Source: an uncultured Acidobacteriaceae bacterium
GTDB lineage: Bacteria > Acidobacteriota > Terriglobia > Terriglobales > Acidobacteriaceae
Reading direction: 5' to 3'
Assembly: GCA_903842065.1 (NCBI GenBank)
Contig: CAIMKZ010000048.1
Span: 1 to 64,000 of the forward strand
Length of the DNA stretch: 64,000 bases
The position numbers and the translations under genes were made by a program. Of this stretch, positions 60,697-64,000 are shown one piece after another (position 1 is the first letter of the stretch; each line of letters opens with the position of its first letter). Under the pieces are notes generated by a model, which saw only the letters and a program-made list of their open reading frames with translations, had not been told where the DNA came from and did not search any database.

Positions 60697-63645
60697 ATGA
60701 AGTGCACTAGTCTCAAATGCTTCGCGTTTTTCACCCTGATTTTCATGCTTCTTGTTGCCCGAATCGCCACGGCTCAAACTGCCGATTTGGGTGCAATTCG
60801 CGGCGTCGTTACTGACACACAGGGAGCTGCTATACCCGGAGTCACGATCTCGGCAGCTTGCCCAGAGGTTCCCGGAACTCATAGCGTAATCTCGGAGGGT
60901 GACGGGCAATACAGGCTTCTGAATCTGCCACCTTGCGTCTTCACGGTTACCGCGAAGTCTGCTGGTTTCTCAAGCTCCGCCCAGTCGGGTATTGCGATAC
61001 GGGCCGGACTGAACCTGACCGTCAACTTCGCAATGCAACCGGGCTCTGTGCAGCAAACCGTTACTGTCACCAGCGAGAGTTCTATTCTGGAGACGGAACA
61101 GCCGCAGATCGCAGCCTATATCGCCGCCGATTTTCAGCGCGAATTACCGCTGAGCACCCGTCATGACCTCACTGACGCACTGGAAGTGACGCCGGGAGTT
61201 GCGGCACGAACCTTCATCAGCAACAACGGTACCCAGGTTTACATGCTCCGCGGCACGGATGTGGAGCAGCATGTTGTGCTGGTCGATGGCGCGGATATGG
61301 GTTCGTCGCGCCAGGGGCGGACAGATTTTGTGAACTTCAGTGCTTTGAGCGTTTCGGATAGCCAGGCAAAGACCGGCGGCGGCGATTCCAGCCAACCGGT
61401 GGGCCTGGGTGTCGTACTCAGCATCGAGACGAAGACTGGCACCAACAAATTCCATGGAGCAATTGGCGGCAGCTACCAGAACCGGTCATGGAACGGCAAC
61501 AACGACCCACAGGGTGTACCAACAATTTCAGAAGGCTTTGATCCGGAAGGAGTGATCGGCGGTCCAATCCTGAAGGACCGGCTCTGGTTCACTTCGTCGT
61601 TCCGGTATCTTCACAGGCAGTCGCAGGTATCCAGAAGCTCATCCCAGCTAACCAATCTAACTTCGGTGCAGCCGGGATGGAAGCCCTTCGATAATCAGAG
61701 TCGCACCCGCTCCAGCTTCACCAAGTTAGCCTGGCAAATGTCGCCGAAGCACCAGTTGAGCGGATTCTATTTGTATGAAGGCGGCTTCGAGACGGGCAAT
61801 CAGTCGACCAATATCATACCGCTTTCGAATGGAACGAATGGCGGCAACGGCTATTCGCTGCGACTGATTTCGGCCTGGTCCAATACGTTGACCAGCAGCA
61901 TAGGCATCTCCTACAACAACATCTCCGCCACGCCTACGCTCTCTTCGTATAACGGACTCGATTACGGTGGCCCTCAGCTTCTGCTTTACAACGCTAACAA
62001 AGCTTCTGCCGGAACTCTTGTAGGCAACGGCCTGCTGGCAACCACCGGCAACAACCAGAACTTTGCTGTTACTCCGTCCAATAAGATGACCATCGGGGGC
62101 AGCGTGAACTGGATTAAGACCGGCTGGTGGGGCTCACATGAGTTCGAGGCTGGAATCTTTATTCAGCCTTCGTTGCATTTGACGACCCGGACTGTCTATC
62201 TGAACGGGGGATATGTCCTCCTGGAAGAGGTCCTGAATACTCCGGGCAACCTGACTTCCGGATATAAGCCGTTCCACAAGAGATACATGGATCCCACTAA
62301 CTTGAACTACACCAGCGCGGATTCAAATTCGCGGGACTATGCCGAGTACATTCAGGATAGTTGGAAGCCAGTTCCGCACCTGTCGATCGTTGCGGGCTTC
62401 CGGATGGATCACATCTGGGCTTACGACAACTTGTTCAAATCACAGACCCAGTCCAGCTATGAGCCGCAGCCTCGCGTGGGTGTGACGTACTCTCTGGGAA
62501 AGGCGGGCAAGAACGTGATTCACGGCAGCTACAGCAGAATCGCTGCCAAGCCGGAGCCGGCATTTCTTCCTTCGCTGGGTGGTACGGTGACCACCACTTC
62601 GACAGACTATTACGACACCGCAGGCAACGGCACTTTCTCTACCGTGCTGGTCACTCCGGCGCAATCGACCGTTTCCGCTGCCAAACGTATCGATCCAAAC
62701 CGTCATCAGGAGCACACAGATGAGTTTCTGGTTGGATTCCGCCGTCAGTTCCCCGCACAGATCAGCTTCGACGGTTCATTCATCCAGAGGTACTATCGAG
62801 ATATGCCGGCCCAGATCGATGTGAACGGCATCTATCAAAACAATTTGTTTGTCGGATACTCCGATCCGACGCAAAATGCAATTCTCTTGCAGACCAACAA
62901 CGTCTGGAACACACCGGTTTATACCGCGTTTGAATTCACTGCCCAGCAGAGAACGAGTAAGTCCCAGTTCATCATGGGTTACACGCGTACCTTCCAGCAC
63001 CTGGAAGGTACCTATCAACCCACCGACCCGGCGCTGTACATCCAGCCCAGCACATTTGCCGACAATGCCGGAATCGGCACCATTCGCGGCAACGAGAATA
63101 ACAGCCTCTCCGGTACGGCCGAGACCCGCAATCCAATGTGGATTCCTCACGTGTTTCGAGTCGCAGGTTCCTATAACCTGCCCCGTGGGTTCATAGTCTC
63201 CAGTAACTTCAACCTGATGGCGGGCGCATGGACAGGGCCGATCGTCAAGTATCTGGCCTCGCCCGATCCGGCGTTTGGTCCTTCAACCATCACCTTGTCT
63301 AACGGGCGCGTCGTCTCGAACCCGCTTGCGACTACGGTACGCTTTGCCTACTCAGATCGCGGCACAGGACAACTCCAGGCGCCGACTCTCCTGTTCTGGG
63401 ACAGCCGGTTGAGCAAGACCTTCAGGATGTCTGATTCGAGAAGTTTCGAGGTCGGCGCAAACATCACGAACATTACCAACAATGCCGCCCAGCAGGAGTT
63501 TCTTGGCGGCGGGACAACCACTGCAAGTACAGGCAGCAACCAGATCGGAAGCATCAACTTCGCATATAACGCTCAGGGCGTCTTCCAGGGACAAAATCGG
63601 CAGGCTGCCCGGGCCTTTCAAATCACAGGCAAGCTTGTGTTCTAA
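60697..63645 (+). CDS. TonB-dependent receptor with carboxypeptidase-regulatory-like domain
   Basis: A 982-residue protein: signal peptide (MKCTSLKCFAFFTLIFMLLVARIATAQ), then a beta-sandwich (GAIRGVVTDTQGAAIPGVTISA; GDGQYRLLNLPPCVFTVTAKSAGFSS) at about 30-115. The plug follows (QRELPLSTRHDLTDALEVTPGV; YMLRGTDVEQHVVLVDGADM), and a barrel to the terminal GKLVF. The conserved GGPILKDRLWFTSSFRYLHRQ is typical of the acidobacterial Oar-like group. Such receptors import large or scarce substrates, often oligosaccharides. No partner gene identifies the ligand; the upstream hydrolases are separated by a terminator. GAGAGGTCACG precedes the ATG. Confidence 0.92.
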   Translation: MKCTSLKCFAFFTLIFMLLVARIATAQTADLGAIRGVVTDTQGAAIPGVTISAACPEVPGTHSVISEGDGQYRLLNLPPCVFTVTAKSAGFSSSAQSGIAIRAGLNLTVNFAMQPGSVQQTVTVTSESSILETEQPQIAAYIAADFQRELPLSTRHDLTDALEVTPGVAARTFISNNGTQVYMLRGTDVEQHVVLVDGADMGSSRQGRTDFVNFSALSVSDSQAKTGGGDSSQPVGLGVVLSIETKTGTNKFHGAIGGSYQNRSWNGNNDPQGVPTISEGFDPEGVIGGPILKDRLWFTSSFRYLHRQSQVSRSSSQLTNLTSVQPGWKPFDNQSRTRSSFTKLAWQMSPKHQLSGFYLYEGGFETGNQSTNIIPLSNGTNGGNGYSLRLISAWSNTLTSSIGISYNNISATPTLSSYNGLDYGGPQLLLYNANKASAGTLVGNGLLATTGNNQNFAVTPSNKMTIGGSVNWIKTGWWGSHEFEAGIFIQPSLHLTTRTVYLNGGYVLLEEVLNTPGNLTSGYKPFHKRYMDPTNLNYTSADSNSRDYAEYIQDSWKPVPHLSIVAGFRMDHIWAYDNLFKSQTQSSYEPQPRVGVTYSLGKAGKNVIHGSYSRIAAKPEPAFLPSLGGTVTTTSTDYYDTAGNGTFSTVLVTPAQSTVSAAKRIDPNRHQEHTDEFLVGFRRQFPAQISFDGSFIQRYYRDMPAQIDVNGIYQNNLFVGYSDPTQNAILLQTNNVWNTPVYTAFEFTAQQRTSKSQFIMGYTRTFQHLEGTYQPTDPALYIQPSTFADNAGIGTIRGNENNSLSGTAETRNPMWIPHVFRVAGSYNLPRGFIVSSNFNLMAGAWTGPIVKYLASPDPAFGPSTITLSNGRVVSNPLATTVRFAYSDRGTGQLQAPTLLFWDSRLSKTFRMSDSRSFEVGANITNITNNAAQQEFLGGGTTTASTGSNQIGSINFAYNAQGVFQGQNRQAARAFQITGKLVF

Positions 63646-63666
63646 AGCTTGCTGATACACGGCACT

Positions 63667-63730
63667 TCGATAGCGGGCAGGCGGGCAGCTTCAGATTATC
63701 TCTGATTTTGCCTGGCTTGCCCGCTATCGA
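63667..63730. repeat. Long imperfect inverted repeat after the TonB-dependent receptor gene
   Basis: A perfect 13-base outer stem TCGATAGCGGGCA / TGCCCGCTATCGA encloses inner complements (AGGC / GCCT and TCAGA / TCTGA). There is no long T-run outside. It could be a terminator, a repeat-unit end, or a small mobile palindrome. Confidence 0.55.
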
Positions 63731-63860
63731 GCGTTTGACGATCCTCGAAATCTCTGTGAATCACAGCTTCGATCGACGCCCAGATTGCTTCCAGCCAGTT
63801 GAATACCAGGCATTCGCGACGTTTGTTGTGATAGCCCCGCGTGAATGATAGAATTCCGGC

Positions 63861-64000
63861 GTGATCACGGAGCAAGAAGCTGCACGCTTACAAATCGATA
63901 AAATCCTTGAGAGCGAGACGTTTCGGACCTCCCCTGTTTTGCGTCGCCTGTTTGCTTTTCTCGCTGAAAAATCGCTTTGCGGTGAAGGCGAAACCATAAA
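63861..64000 (+). CDS. Start of a gene cut by the window edge, acidobacterial transcriptional-regulator/TolB-type N-terminus
   Basis: From the GTG at 63861 the frame reads MITEQEAARLQIDKILESETFRTSPVLRRLFAFLAEKSLCGEGETIK and runs off the window. The segment ILxSxxFRxSPxLRRLFxFLxExxLxGxGxxIK is a common opening of large acidobacterial proteins that carry TPR or TolB-like repeats. The function of the rest cannot be seen. Confidence 0.6.
   Translation, partial: MITEQEAARLQIDKILESETFRTSPVLRRLFAFLAEKSLCGEGETI

Overview
The window is a chromosomal segment of about 60% GC. I read it as Acidobacteriota, class Terriglobia (Granulicella/Edaphobacter/Terriglobus type). The reasons are the large TonB-dependent receptor with an N-terminal carboxypeptidase-regulatory domain, the secreted beta-helix/Ig-like protein with its peculiar C-terminus, the ALDH16-type double aldehyde dehydrogenase, a DUF5666-like lipoprotein, and families of short intergenic repeats. 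The phylum call is inference from gene content, not from a database comparison.

Bases 1-19,100 hold the end of tuf and then one uninterrupted plus-strand translation superoperon in the classical order S10-L3-L4-L23-L2-S19-L22-S3-L16-L29-S17 / L14-L24-L5-S14-S8-L6-L18-S5-L30-L15-SecY-Adk-Map-IF1-L36 / S13-S11-S4-RpoA-L17. It closes with a strong intrinsic terminator. The genes are ordinary. The spacers are not: most of the 100-180 base gaps carry two arms of degenerate heptanucleotide repeats arranged as a long imperfect inverted repeat. There are three sequence versions (cores AGCT, CAGT and CAGG) with the same design.

Bases 19,200-26,400 are mixed housekeeping and accessory genes: a VanZ-like membrane protein overlapping guaB, a secreted DUF5666-type lipoprotein, a Tat-exported YdjC-like deacetylase, a VOC-family protein and superoxide dismutase. 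Bases 26,700-30,200 form a pentose/nucleoside group (transketolase, ribose-5-phosphate isomerase B, thymidine kinase). Bases 30,300-35,500 encode a small outer-membrane barrel and a 1488-residue secreted beta-helix protein. Bases 35,700-41,800 encode an MFS transporter coupled to a DUF6282 protein, then DeoC and an ALDH16-like enzyme, a plausible deoxyribose/aldehyde catabolic group. Between 25 and 42.3 kb there are ten copies of a palindromic REP-like element, all in the same orientation, and one of them lies inside the coding sequence of mnmE.

Bases 41,900-57,300 carry mnmE, folP, dacB, bamA, a complete RND efflux operon (permease, adaptor, outer-membrane factor) and a sodium:solute symporter. 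An initiator tRNA follows at 57.4 kb with a truncated tyrosine integrase beside it, which marks an old integration site. Downstream are two tandem secreted HSL-type hydrolases, a decayed Nif3-like fragment, a TonB-dependent receptor with a candidate operator in its promoter, and the start of a further gene cut by the window edge.
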